Assembly (NCBI RefSeq): GCF_000737195.2
Contig: NZ_JALM01000016.1
Location: 1-64,000, forward strand
Direction of reading: 5' to 3'
Length of the DNA: 64,000 nucleotides
From: Sciscionella sediminilitoris
Lineage (GTDB): Bacteria; Actinomycetota; Actinomycetes; Mycobacteriales; Pseudonocardiaceae
The notes below the pieces were generated by a model, which was not told the DNA's origin, did not search any database, and worked only from the letters and a program-made list of their open reading frames with translations. Shown here in pieces: positions 45,628 to 54,738 of this stretch (position 1 is its first letter; each line of letters begins with the position of its first letter). Both the position numbers and the translations under genes were made by a program.

Positions 45628-48600
45628 CCAACTCGACTTCGGAGTCCGCGACGGCCCAGAACTCCCGGCCGAACCGGTTCGGCCTCGCCGCGCGTCTCGC
45701 GGTGCTCGCCCTCGTCCCGCTGGTCCTGCTCATCGTGGTGGGCGCGGTGCTCTTCGCCGGGCGGCTCAGCAGCTCGGCGCAGCGCGGAACCGACGCCGAC
45801 CTCGTCGGGCTCGGCAAACAGGTGAATACCCTGATCACCGCGGTGCAGGTGGAACGAAGGACGGCGGCGGGCGGACCGCGTGGCCAGGCTCCGCGTGCGG
45901 TCGACGACGCGATCGGCGCGCTGCGTTCCGCGGTCGCGGACACCGAACTGCCCGACGGACCGGCGAAGGACGCCTGGCAGCGCACCGACAAAGGACTGGC
46001 GGCGCTGGGCGCGATCCGGTCCTCCGCTGCGCGCGGCGGCGGCGCGGGCATCACCGAGTACACGGGGCTGATCGATTCGCTGCTCGGCTTCGAGCGCGCG
46101 GTGGCCGGTGCTCCGCGCGACGGTGGGCTTACCACCAGGGCGACCTCGGTGACCAGCCTCGACGAGGCCCGTGAGGAACTGTCCGATCAGGAAGCCGTGC
46201 TGCTCTCCGGGATCGCGCGCGGCCAGCTCACCCAGCCGGAGTCGGTGACGGTCCGCGATGCGGGTGTCCGGATGGACGCCGCGCTCGAGCGGTTCCGCGC
46301 GGTGGGCACCGAATCGGATGTCGCCAAGCTCGACACGAGCCTGAAGAAGACCGACCTGGACCGGCACTCCGCCCTGGTGACCGAGGCGTTCAAACCAGGA
46401 CGCATCAAGGTCAGCGCGGCGGACTGGTCCGCGTCCTCGGCGGCCGTCGCCGGACAGCTGCGCGGGGTCACCGAGAGCGTCGAGGGCGAACTCACCGCGC
46501 AGGCGAACTCGCTGCACGACTCGGCCCGTACCGCGGCGATCGTCACCGGGCTGCTCGTCCTGTTCGCGGTGCTCGCCGCCGCGGCCGTGGCGGCGTTCGC
46601 CGGACGAAGCCTGGTCCGGGCGGTACGGCAGCTGCGGCGCAAGGCGCGGGAGATCGCCAGGCGCAGCCTGCCGACCGCGCTCGCCGAACTGCGCGAAGGC
46701 AAGCCGGTGAGCACCGAGATCGAACCGTTGCCCGCCGGTGGTGGCGCGGAGCTGGACGATCTGGCGCGCTCGTTCGACGCGGTGCACGGGGAAGCCCGTA
46801 ACCTGGCCGCGGCACAGGCGAGTCTGCGCACGAACTACGGAACGGTGTTCGTCAACCTCTCCCGGCGCAGTCAGACCCTGGTGCAGCGTCAGCTCCGGCT
46901 GATCGAGCAACTGGAACGCGACGAGGAGGACCCGGACCACCTCGGCACCCTGTTCGCGCTCGACCACCTCGCGACCCGGATGCGGCGCAACAACGAGAAC
47001 CTGATGGTGCTCTCCGGTGCCGAGCCGAACAGGGCATCCGCGCAGCAGCCGGTTTCCCTCGAGGACCTGTTGCGCGCGGCGGTCTCGGAGATCGAGCAGT
47101 ATCGCAGGGTGGTGCTCGCGCCCCCGCCCGCCGCGACCGTGCTCGGTTACACGGCAGGAGACCTGGTCCGGCTGGTCGCCGAACTGCTGGACAACGCGAC
47201 CGCGTTCTCCGCGCCCGACACCACGGTCACCGTGAGCACCTCGCTCGCGACGGACGACTCGGTGCTCATCGAGGTCAGCGATGCCGGTATCGGTATGCGC
47301 CCGGAGGAACTGGCGGCGGCCAACGAGCGGCTGGCCGCCGCGGAGGCCGAGGAGGTCCCGGCATCGCGGCGGATGGGCCTGTTCGTGGTCGGCAGGCTGG
47401 CGCACCGGCAGGGCGTGCACGTGGCGCTGCGCGCGGGCGAGGAAGGCGGCCTGCTCGCGGGTATCCGCATCCCGCGAACCCTGCTTGCCGGGGTCGCGGT
47501 CCCGGACGGCGGGCTCGGCACCGAACACACCCGTTCGGCGGGCCGGACCCGCAAGGACACCGATGACACGGTGGAGACCGTGCTGCCGCGCCCGGCGCAG
47601 CCCTACGGCAGCCGGGAACCGGCCACCCCGCCACGGCGGCCGCGCACGGAACAGCCGCCGCGAGCCGAGCAGCCGCCCGCACCTCAACCACCGGCGCAGC
47701 CACCGGCCCCACCGCAGGCCGCGGCCGCCGCGTCGAACGGGTTGCCGCGCAGGACGCCGAAAGAGCCGCCGGAGCGCACGCCGATCTTCGATTCGATGCT
47801 CTCGGCCTGGTTCTCCGATCCCGGTGTGGCCGCCGATCCGATCGCCACCCCGGCCGGTGCAGCGGCCCCCGAGGCCGAGGAGGCGGAGCAGGCGGCCCGG
47901 CAGGCTGCGGACCAATCGGCCGCCGAGCAGGATGCCACGGTGCTCGGCGGTTCGGAGACCGAGCCCGAACGGTGGCGGTTCGCCGCGGACGCCGGATGGC
48001 AGGCCGTCGAAGAGGTCGCCGAGGTCCGGCAGGACACCTTCACCGAGGCGGGCCTGCCGAAGCGGACTCCGAGGGCCAGGCTGCTCCCGGGCAGCGTTCC
48101 GGACCGGACCGGGGCCGACCAGGGCACCGAACGTGCCGAGCCCGGACCAGCGACGCAGGGAGCCAAACACCGCAGCGCGGACTCCGTTCGCTCGCGACTG
48201 GCGAGTTTCCAGCGCGGACTGCGCCAGGGCAGGCACAGCGTCGGCGACGAGCAACCACCCGTGCAGCGGGCGAGCGCGGACACCGAGTTGTTCACCCCCG
48301 AGCAGGAGGCGCCGCAACCGAGCGGGGACACTACGGGCTCGTGGGCGTTCGACCCGGATGGCGAACAAACAGCGAACGGAACCGCAACCGCCGCCCCCGG
48401 CGGCACGGACGCGGAGTCGTTCACCGAGGCAGGACTGCCGAGGCGGAGGCCGAAAGCGCAGCTCGTGCCGGGGAGTCAGACCCCGAATGGGAGGCCGGAG
48501 GCCATGGGGCCGCCGGACGCGAACGGGGTGCGCAGCAGGTTGGCCAGTTTCCAGCGTGGTCTCTCGGAAGGGCGCCGCAGTGTCGGCATTCCGGAACGGG

Positions 48601-48644
48601 AGCTGGACGAGGACCAGCATGCCTATCAGTGGGAGAACGAATGA
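45588..48644 (+). CDS. cvnA: conservon sensor histidine kinase CvnA (nitrate/sulfonate-sensor type)
   Basis: A roughly 1018-residue membrane kinase-like protein. TM1 is at about residues 32-57, an extracytoplasmic sensor domain follows, TM2 at about 313-337, a linker and dimerisation helices (SRRSQTLVQRQLRLIEQLER), then a HATPase_c domain with N-box LLDNATAFSAP at about residue 530. The C-terminal third is Pro/Ala/Glu-rich and disordered, with two copies of a FTEAGLP...SRLASFQRGL module. The GTG at 45588 follows GGAGG by ten bases; GTG 45624 is an alternative. It is the first conservon gene. Confidence 0.9.
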   Translation: MADGSARSERARVTNSTSESATAQNSRPNRFGLAARLAVLALVPLVLLIVVGAVLFAGRLSSSAQRGTDADLVGLGKQVNTLITAVQVERRTAAGGPRGQAPRAVDDAIGALRSAVADTELPDGPAKDAWQRTDKGLAALGAIRSSAARGGGAGITEYTGLIDSLLGFERAVAGAPRDGGLTTRATSVTSLDEAREELSDQEAVLLSGIARGQLTQPESVTVRDAGVRMDAALERFRAVGTESDVAKLDTSLKKTDLDRHSALVTEAFKPGRIKVSAADWSASSAAVAGQLRGVTESVEGELTAQANSLHDSARTAAIVTGLLVLFAVLAAAAVAAFAGRSLVRAVRQLRRKAREIARRSLPTALAELREGKPVSTEIEPLPAGGGAELDDLARSFDAVHGEARNLAAAQASLRTNYGTVFVNLSRRSQTLVQRQLRLIEQLERDEEDPDHLGTLFALDHLATRMRRNNENLMVLSGAEPNRASAQQPVSLEDLLRAAVSEIEQYRRVVLAPPPAATVLGYTAGDLVRLVAELLDNATAFSAPDTTVTVSTSLATDDSVLIEVSDAGIGMRPEELAAANERLAAAEAEEVPASRRMGLFVVGRLAHRQGVHVALRAGEEGGLLAGIRIPRTLLAGVAVPDGGLGTEHTRSAGRTRKDTDDTVETVLPRPAQPYGSREPATPPRRPRTEQPPRAEQPPAPQPPAQPPAPPQAAAAASNGLPRRTPKEPPERTPIFDSMLSAWFSDPGVAADPIATPAGAAAPEAEEAEQAARQAADQSAAEQDATVLGGSETEPERWRFAADAGWQAVEEVAEVRQDTFTEAGLPKRTPRARLLPGSVPDRTGADQGTERAEPGPATQGAKHRSADSVRSRLASFQRGLRQGRHSVGDEQPPVQRASADTELFTPEQEAPQPSGDTTGSWAFDPDGEQTANGTATAAPGGTDAESFTEAGLPRRRPKAQLVPGSQTPNGRPEAMGPPDANGVRSRLASFQRGLSEGRRSVGIPERELDEDQHAYQWENE
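48028..48593 (+). repeat. duplicated module in the CvnA tail
   Basis: Two degenerate copies of an about 60-70-residue module occur: FTEAGLPKRTPRARLLPGS then VRSRLASFQRGLRQGRHS (about 48037-48243), and FTEAGLPRRRPKAQLVPGS then VRSRLASFQRGLSEGRRS (about 48418-48590). A vestigial third start, NGLPRRTPKEPP, lies at about 47735. The conserved short segments in otherwise disordered sequence look like repeated docking sites. Confidence 0.75.
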
Positions 48645-48674
48645 CGGATGCGCAGTTCGAAGTGAGGAGTGGGC

Positions 48675-49115
48675 ATGAGTGAAGGGCAGTCGACACAGGA
48701 CCGGTTCGGCTGGTTGGTCACCGACTTCGCCGACCGCGTGCCGGGCGTGGCACACGCCGTCGTCGTCTCCGCGGACGGGTTGCTGCTCACCGCGTCGGCC
48801 CGGCTGCCCGCCGACCGCGCGGACCAACTCTCCGCCGTGGCCTCCGGACTGATGAGCCTCACCCAGGGAGCGGCACGCTGCTTCGAGGCGGGCGTGGTGC
48901 GCGAGACCGTGGTGGAGATGGAACGCGGCGTGATGCTGCTGATGGCCATCTCCGACGGGTCCTGCCTCGCGGTGCTCGCCGCGCCGAGCTGCGACATCGG
49001 GCAGGTCGCCTACGAGATGACGCTGCTCGTGGACCGGGTCGGGCAGATGCTGACCCCCGAACTGCGCGCCGAACTGCAGGGCTCGGCGCACGACATGACT
49101 CGCCAAGCCGTGTGA
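48675..49115 (+). CDS. cvnB: conservon roadblock/LC7 protein CvnB
   Basis: A 146-residue roadblock/LC7-domain protein ([29 protein letters not shown], then DLGQ-like [21 protein letters not shown]). These proteins dimerise and act as GTPase-associated modulators, like MglB. ATG at 48675 follows AGGAG. It sits 30 bp after cvnA and 7 bp before cvnC. Confidence 0.93.
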   Translation: MSEGQSTQDRFGWLVTDFADRVPGVAHAVVVSADGLLLTASARLPADRADQLSAVASGLMSLTQGAARCFEAGVVRETVVEMERGVMLLMAISDGSCLAVLAAPSCDIGQVAYEMTLLVDRVGQMLTPELRAELQGSAHDMTRQAV

Positions 49116-49122
49116 GGGCACC

Positions 49123-49620
49123 ATGAGTGACACCGACAGGGAAACTCAAGCGGAGGCCGAGGGGCCACCGGTGTCCGGCACCTCGGGTACCCCACCGGAA
49201 CCGCGGGCGGGATCGGATGCCCTGTTCCGCTCACCGGCGGCGACGGCGGAGCGGGCACTCGAGGAATCCGAGGACCCGGAGGAAGCGGTCTCGCTGGTCC
49301 GGCCCTATGCGTGGACCCAGGGACGCACCGAGTCGAAGGTGCATCTCGAACTCGAGACCATGGTCTCCACGGCGGCCCGCTATGGTTCCGCGAAAAGCAT
49401 GGGACTGGAGCACCAGTCGATCGCCGAACTGTGCCGCCATCCGCATTCGGTCGCCGAGGTGGCCGCGAAGCTCTCGGTACCGCTCGGTGTCGCGAGGGTA
49501 CTGCTGTCCGATATGGCCGAGCTCGGCTTGATCAAGGTGCACCAGACGGTCGCGGACGACGATATGGCCGCGCATCTGGTGTTGATGGAAAGGGTGTTGC
49601 GTGGACTCCGTCGACTCTAG
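49123..49620 (+). CDS. cvnC: conservon DUF742 protein CvnC
   Basis: A 165-residue DUF742 protein. The family core begins at LVRPYAWTQGRT (about residue 59) and continues through LELETMVS, then a winged-helix-like segment SIAELCRHPHSVAEVAAKL and VLLSDMAELGLIKVH. The first 50 residues are acidic and low complexity. Its role in the CvnA-D complex is structural or DNA/partner binding. It overlaps cvnD by 20 bases. Confidence 0.93.
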   Translation: MSDTDRETQAEAEGPPVSGTSGTPPEPRAGSDALFRSPAATAERALEESEDPEEAVSLVRPYAWTQGRTESKVHLELETMVSTAARYGSAKSMGLEHQSIAELCRHPHSVAEVAAKLSVPLGVARVLLSDMAELGLIKVHQTVADDDMAAHLVLMERVLRGLRRL

Positions 49621-50209
49621 GGAACCCGCAGCGGGCTCGCAGTCGCTTACCTCGGCGAAAATCGTCGTCGCCGGGGGATTCGGCGCCGGTAAGACCACGT
49701 TCGTCGGCGCGGTCTCCGAGATCGTCCCGCTGACCACCGAGGCGATGATGACCACCGCGTCGAGCGGGACCGACGACCTCTCCGCGACGCCGAACAAGGC
49801 GACGACCACGGTCGCCATGGACTTCGGCAGAATCACCCTCGAGGACAATCTGATCCTCTATCTGTTCGGCACACCCGGTCAGCACCGGTTCTGGTTCATG
49901 TGGGACGACCTCGTGCGCGGCGCCATCGGGGCGATCGTGCTCGTGGACACCCGGCGGCTCGCGGACTCGTTCGCCGCGCTGGACTTCTTCGAGGAACGCG
50001 GCCTGCCCTACATCGTGGCCGTGAACTGCTTCGACGGGGTGCTCCGGCACGAGGTGGACGACATTCGCGAGGCCATGGTGATCGACGAACGGCGCCCGAT
50101 CGTGCCCTGCGATGCGCGCAATCGGAAGTCGGTCAAGCAGGCCCTGATCACGGTCGTGGAGCACGCGGTCACCGAGCTGACCCAGCGCGCACCGACTCCG
50201 GTGCGCTGA
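49601..50209 (+). CDS. cvnD: conservon small GTPase CvnD
   Basis: A 202-residue Ras-like/MglA-like GTPase. P-loop GGFGAGKTTFVGAV (residues about 24-37), switch region TTVAMDFGRI, G3-like LFGTPGQHRFWFMWDD and the base-recognition motif in AVNCFDG (NxxD with Cys in place of Lys) are present. In Streptomyces conservons this GTPase, with CvnB and CvnC, works downstream of CvnA in a G-protein-like signalling complex. GTG start within the cvnC 3' end. Confidence 0.93.
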   Translation: MDSVDSREPAAGSQSLTSAKIVVAGGFGAGKTTFVGAVSEIVPLTTEAMMTTASSGTDDLSATPNKATTTVAMDFGRITLEDNLILYLFGTPGQHRFWFMWDDLVRGAIGAIVLVDTRRLADSFAALDFFEERGLPYIVAVNCFDGVLRHEVDDIREAMVIDERRPIVPCDARNRKSVKQALITVVEHAVTELTQRAPTPVR

Positions 50210-50246
50210 ACCCGCGGCGCGAGGGGCGCGGCGTTAGGGTGGGCGC

Positions 50247-51344
50247 ATGTCGTTGGTAGATCGCGCTCTTCTCGGTCCAGGCCCGTGCAATCCCTACCCG
50301 GAGGCGACCACAGCGCTCGCCGCGCCCATCCTCGGGCACCTCGATCCCGCGTTCCTGCGGTTGCTCGACGAGACCTGTGAGCGGCTGCGGACCGTGTGGG
50401 GCACCGGAAACCGCCGGACCCTGCCGCTGTCCGGAACCGGCTCGATCGGCATGGAGGCGGCGTTCGCGAACTTCGTGCGCCCGGGTGACCCGGTCGTGGT
50501 CGCGGTGAACGGGCTGTTCGGGCAGCGGATGACCGATGTGGCGGCCCGGTACGGGGCGAACGTGATCGCGGTCGAGCACGAGTGGGGCCAGCCGGTGGAC
50601 CCGGAGCGGGTGCTGGACGCGCACCCGTCGCCGCGGATCATCGCGGCCGTGCACGCCGAGACCTCGACCGGGGTGGAGTCGGACATCGGCGCGCTCGGGC
50701 GGGGGATCGCGGCGCGGTTCCCGGAGACGCTGCTGCTCGCCGACTGCGTGACCTCGCTGGCCGGGATCGAGGTCCGGGCCGACGACTGGGGTATCGACAT
50801 CGGCTACTCGGGCACCCAGAAATGCGTCGGTGTGGCGCCCGGTCTCGCCCCGTTCACGGTCTCCGAGAAAGCCTGGGCCGCGCGGGTGGAGCAGCCGCCG
50901 ACCTGGTACCTGGATCTCGGCATGATCGGGTCCTATGTGGACGGTCAGTCCGGCGGGCGGACCTATCACCACACCGCACCGGTCGCCATGATCGCCTCGC
51001 TGCACGCGGGACTCGGCAGGGTACTCGAGGAAGGGCTCGATGCGGTCCAGGCACGGCACGCGGAGGCCGGCGCCTACCTGCAGGACGGGCTCGAGGCGAT
51101 GGGGCTCGAACTGTTCGCCGCGAAGGGATCCCGGCTCCCGGAACTGACCACGGTGCGGGTACCGGAGGGGGTCGACTCGGCGCAGGTGCGCGGCCGGTTG
51201 CTGGAGGAGTACGGCATCGAGATCGGCGCGGGCGCCGGTGCCTACGCGAGTACGGTGTGGCGCATCGGCCTGATGGGGCACAACGCCCGGATCGCGCGGG
51301 CGGAACTCGTGCTCGGGGCGCTGCGCCGCCTGCTGGGGCGATGA
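50247..51344 (+). CDS. class V PLP-dependent aminotransferase (alanine/serine-glyoxylate type)
   Basis: A 365-residue fold-type I PLP enzyme of the AGXT/SPT group: LGPGPCNPYPEA at the N-terminus, LSGTGSIGMEAAF for phosphate binding and the PLP lysine in YSGTQKCVGVAPG. Candidate reactions are alanine- or serine-glyoxylate transamination, or 2-aminoethylphosphonate- or ureidoglycine-related transamination; the last would suit the nitrogen theme of region 1 but is speculative. The next gene starts within its stop codon. Confidence 0.88.
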   Translation: MSLVDRALLGPGPCNPYPEATTALAAPILGHLDPAFLRLLDETCERLRTVWGTGNRRTLPLSGTGSIGMEAAFANFVRPGDPVVVAVNGLFGQRMTDVAARYGANVIAVEHEWGQPVDPERVLDAHPSPRIIAAVHAETSTGVESDIGALGRGIAARFPETLLLADCVTSLAGIEVRADDWGIDIGYSGTQKCVGVAPGLAPFTVSEKAWAARVEQPPTWYLDLGMIGSYVDGQSGGRTYHHTAPVAMIASLHAGLGRVLEEGLDAVQARHAEAGAYLQDGLEAMGLELFAAKGSRLPELTTVRVPEGVDSAQVRGRLLEEYGIEIGAGAGAYASTVWRIGLMGHNARIARAELVLGALRRLLGR

Positions 51345-52510
51345 ACACCCGGCTGCGTGCCTGGTGGTGGGCGCGTCAGGGACTGGACGGTTCGCTGGCC
51401 GGCGCGGCACCCGAGGAGGTGCTCGCGTCGACCGGCTGGGCCCGTTCGGTCGGTGGCTCGAATCCGTATCTGAGCCTGCACGCGCGCTCCGGAGGTTCGC
51501 GCCGGCTCGCCGATGAGGCCGTTGCCAGGCTGGCGATCCACGAACTGCCCAGTGCCCGCGGCTGCACCTATGTGGTGCCCGAACGGGACTACGCGCTCGC
51601 GCTGCAGGCCGGTGCGGGCGGCCCGGAGGCAGAGCTGAAGGTGCTGGACAAGCTCGGTGTGCCGGGTACGGAGATCGAGGATCTCGGCGCGGCGGTCCTC
51701 GAGGCGCTGACCGAACCACTGACCCCGAAACAGCTGCGGGACCGGCTCGGTGACGCGGTCCGCGGGCTCGGCGAGGAGGGGCGCAAACGCGGGCAGAGCA
51801 CAACCCTGCCCGCGGCGCTCGGGGTGCTGCAGTCGCGCGGCGCGATCCGCCGTATCCCGCAGGACGGGCGGCTGGACCGGCAACGGTTCGCGTACGCCAG
51901 ATGGGAAAACCCGCCACACTGGCCGGATGGGGAGGAGCAGGCGCGCACCGAACTGGCGCGGCACTACTTCGAATGGGCCGGTGCCGCGAGCCTGGCGCAC
52001 CTGCGCTGGTTCACCGGATTCACCGCGAAGGCGGCCAAAGCCGCGATCGCCGAACTCGGTCTCGTCGAGCTGGGCGAGGGTCTGCTCGCCCTGCCCGAGG
52101 CGGCCGCCGAGTTCGGCGAATACGTCCCGCCGGACCGGCCGGACTACAACCTGCTGCACGCGCTGGACGGGCTTTTCCTGCTCCGGCGCGATATCGGGAC
52201 GCTGATCGAGCCCGCCGACCGGGAGCGAGTGGTGCCGCACGAACGCGGCAGGACCCTCGGTGCGCTCACGGATTTCGCCGACCACGTCATCGTCGACCGG
52301 GGGACCGTGGTCGGGTTCTGGCAGTTCGACCCGGAACGCCAGGAGATCGCCGCGCAGAGCTTCGTGCCCGAGGACGAGGCACTGCGCGCCGTGATCGCCG
52401 AGACCGAGGCGTTCATCCGGGACGAGCTCGGTGACCACTCCTGGAACCCGCTGGACAGCCACACTTCGCGGGCACCACGGATCGCCGCGCTGCGCAACGC
52501 CGAATACTGA
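51341..52510 (+). CDS. winged-helix DNA-binding (AlkX/YcaQ, HTH_42) protein
   Basis: A 389-residue protein of the HTH_42 family, whose members include the interstrand-crosslink glycosylase YcaQ/AlkX. It contains successive winged-helix-like units; recognisable stretches are [34 protein letters not shown] and FADHVIVDRGTVVGFWQFD. Glycosylase catalytic residues (QxQ or QxD) are not clearly visible, so repair activity is uncertain. ATGA overlap with the aminotransferase indicates co-translation. Confidence 0.78.
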   Translation: MNTRLRAWWWARQGLDGSLAGAAPEEVLASTGWARSVGGSNPYLSLHARSGGSRRLADEAVARLAIHELPSARGCTYVVPERDYALALQAGAGGPEAELKVLDKLGVPGTEIEDLGAAVLEALTEPLTPKQLRDRLGDAVRGLGEEGRKRGQSTTLPAALGVLQSRGAIRRIPQDGRLDRQRFAYARWENPPHWPDGEEQARTELARHYFEWAGAASLAHLRWFTGFTAKAAKAAIAELGLVELGEGLLALPEAAAEFGEYVPPDRPDYNLLHALDGLFLLRRDIGTLIEPADRERVVPHERGRTLGALTDFADHVIVDRGTVVGFWQFDPERQEIAAQSFVPEDEALRAVIAETEAFIRDELGDHSWNPLDSHTSRAPRIAALRNAEY

Positions 52511-52529
52511 GCGGCACCGGACCGCTCAG
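52507..52529. terminator. hairpin formed from two convergent stop codons
   Basis: CTGAGCGG (52507-52514) pairs perfectly with CCGCTCAG (52522-52529), loop of seven bases. The TGA of the winged-helix gene is 52508-52510 and the complement of the FUSC gene TGA is 52526-52528. No T-tract follows; bidirectional termination is inferred. Confidence 0.55.
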
Positions 52530-54715
52530 CAGCGGTTGGCCGGGTGCTCGTCCGCGCGGTGATCCTGATCCGAGGGCACGGTCACGGTCTGCTCGAGTGG
52601 TGCCGCCATGCCGAGCAGCACCTTGTCCAGCCGGTCGATCGTGTTCACGGTGCGGCGCAGATGCAGCACCGAAAGCCGTTCGGCGACGCCCTCGTTGTTG
52701 ATGGCGGCCAGTGCGCGCACATCCACGGTCGGGGCGAGCGTGGGCCCGCTGGTCAGTTTCGCCACCGTGCGCCGCGGACCGGTGGCCTCGGCCAGAGCGC
52801 TGGTGTTGGCGGTCAGCCGGTGCAGCGCCCGGATGCCCGCGGGGAGCCCGGCGAGTGCCCCGGGATCCGCGGCCCTTGCCAGGTTCCGGGCGGCCAGTGC
52901 GGATTCCTCCACCAGCGTGCTCAACCGGGTGGCCTGACCACGCCGGAGCCGCGCGGGACTCATCGGATGCGTCATCGGCAGGATCGCGGTGCGCGCGCTG
53001 CCCGCGGCGCGGTCCACCTCGCGGGTGCTGGCGATGAGGTCGGTGTGCTCGCGGTAGACGAGCAGCTGTTCGGCATCGCGCAGCTGCCCGGAAAGGGCCA
53101 CGAAGTAGTCGTGTAGCGCGGCGACCGCCGTGGTCCGGGTGCGTTTGGGCAGCACGATGCTGGCGGCGATGCCCGCGGCCAGCACGCCGATGGCCGTTTC
53201 GGCCAGGCGCAGCAGCAGCACGCTGTCCGAGAAGGTACCGAGGATGTCGTAGAGCATCCCGAGCATGACCGTGATGAAGAAGGTCATCATCCCGTAGGAC
53301 ACCCGCATCGAGTAGAACGCGAGGAAGATACAGACCAGCAGCACGATCAGGTTGACGACCTGGTCGCCGTGCAGCGCCGTGCCCAGCACCGTCCCGATGA
53401 TGATCCCGGCGAGCGTGCCCCACACCCGCCGCCAGCCTTTGACGAACAGGTCCCCGCGGGAGGTGGTGCCGCCGAACACCACGAAGCCCGCGATCACCGC
53501 CCAGTACCAGCGCTGTTCGGAGAGGAACTCACCGCCGACGATGGCCAGCGCCCCGCCGAGCGCGGCCTGGATGGCGCTGCGGGTGCTGTCCATCAGCCGT
53601 GGTCCCGGCCGCTCGGCGCTGTCCGTTTCCTCGGACTCCTGCTCGGCTTCCCGTTCCTTGGCCGCCGATTCCCCGGTGCGCACCGTGAGCCTGCGCAGTT
53701 GCACCACCGAGAGCAGGAACTCCCGGATCGCCCGGTGCACCAGCAGGGTGTGCTGGTCCGGTGCGGACGGCAGCAGGCTCGGGTCCCCGCGGATGTCATA
53801 GCGGGCGATCCGGGCGAGCAGGGCGTCGGTGTCCACTTCGAGTGCCGCGCGCGGATCCCGGTCCACAAAACGGTGCAGCCCGCGAAGATCCTCGACGAGG
53901 GTAGCCCGCGTCTCGGCGCTGAGCTCACCGCAGAGGGCGCGCACGATGGTGCGGGCGAGCCGGTCCGCGGCGAGTTCGCAGTCCACCAGATAGCGCTGCC
54001 AGCGCGGGGTGAGCCCGATCAGCTGGGCGTGGTCCTCGATCTGCAGCGTGGTCTCGTGCATGCGCGCGGTCTGCCGGGCGATCCGGGGCGGCAGAGCGTC
54101 GCTCTGCGGAACCTCACCGGACTCGAGCACGTGCGCCAGTTCCTCGACCAGCCGCGCCACCTGGGCCCGCACCGAGACCGTCGCCCGCTGTAACAGGCTC
54201 TGCGGGTTCTCCCGGAAGATCAGCAGTGCGGAGATCGCGCAGCTCGTCGCACCGATGCAGATCGCGAGGTACATCGCGGGCAGCATCTGCGGTGAGGCCT
54301 TGAGGAAGGTGGCGAAGAAGTAGGCGATGAACGCGCCCATACCGAGGCTCAGCCCCAGCTGATCGAACCGGCGCACGTACACCGCGAGGAACATGACCAC
54401 GACGAACGCGATATCGCCGAACACCCGGTGCGGCGCGAGCAGCGTGGACAGGGTCAGCGAGGCGATCATGACCGGGGCGAACAACAGGATGTTCGCCCCG
54501 CGCTGCCACGGGGTGCCGGTGCGCAGCGTGGTCGAGCACATCATGCCGCCGATCGCGCCGAGCAGCAGCACCGGAAGCGGGAAACCGAGCAGGTACTGCA
54601 CGAGCACGGCGAGCCCGACGGTGACCACCGCGCGGGCCGCGAACCGCAGCCGCAGCAGGCCGTGGTCCGCCGCGAAGAACCGGTCGGTGAGCGATTCGAA
54701 ACGGCGGGCAAGCAC
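52526..54715 (-). CDS. FUSC-family (fusaric acid resistance-like) membrane transporter
   Basis: A 729-residue FUSC protein with two blocks of about six transmembrane helices (residues about 28-170 and 395-540) separated and followed by cytoplasmic helical domains, the standard repeat layout. Family members export aromatic acids or drugs. It lies 23 bp behind the FAD monooxygenase gene and downstream of a PadR regulator, consistent with an efflux partner for the oxidised product or parent toxin. Confidence 0.85.
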   Translation of the reverse strand: MLARRFESLTDRFFAADHGLLRLRFAARAVVTVGLAVLVQYLLGFPLPVLLLGAIGGMMCSTTLRTGTPWQRGANILLFAPVMIASLTLSTLLAPHRVFGDIAFVVVMFLAVYVRRFDQLGLSLGMGAFIAYFFATFLKASPQMLPAMYLAICIGATSCAISALLIFRENPQSLLQRATVSVRAQVARLVEELAHVLESGEVPQSDALPPRIARQTARMHETTLQIEDHAQLIGLTPRWQRYLVDCELAADRLARTIVRALCGELSAETRATLVEDLRGLHRFVDRDPRAALEVDTDALLARIARYDIRGDPSLLPSAPDQHTLLVHRAIREFLLSVVQLRRLTVRTGESAAKEREAEQESEETDSAERPGPRLMDSTRSAIQAALGGALAIVGGEFLSEQRWYWAVIAGFVVFGGTTSRGDLFVKGWRRVWGTLAGIIIGTVLGTALHGDQVVNLIVLLVCIFLAFYSMRVSYGMMTFFITVMLGMLYDILGTFSDSVLLLRLAETAIGVLAAGIAASIVLPKRTRTTAVAALHDYFVALSGQLRDAEQLLVYREHTDLIASTREVDRAAGSARTAILPMTHPMSPARLRRGQATRLSTLVEESALAARNLARAADPGALAGLPAGIRALHRLTANTSALAEATGPRRTVAKLTSGPTLAPTVDVRALAAINNEGVAERLSVLHLRRTVNTIDRLDKVLLGMAAPLEQTVTVPSDQDHRADEHPANRC

Positions 54716-54738
54716 GCGACGACTTTAGGCCATGCTCG

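Noticed and set aside
45390-49133. A 1247-codon minus-strand open frame antisense to cvnA and cvnB
   Set aside because: It mirrors the GC3-biased codons of the real genes; its composition is Arg/Gly/His-rich with no domain, while the opposite strand encodes clear conservon proteins.
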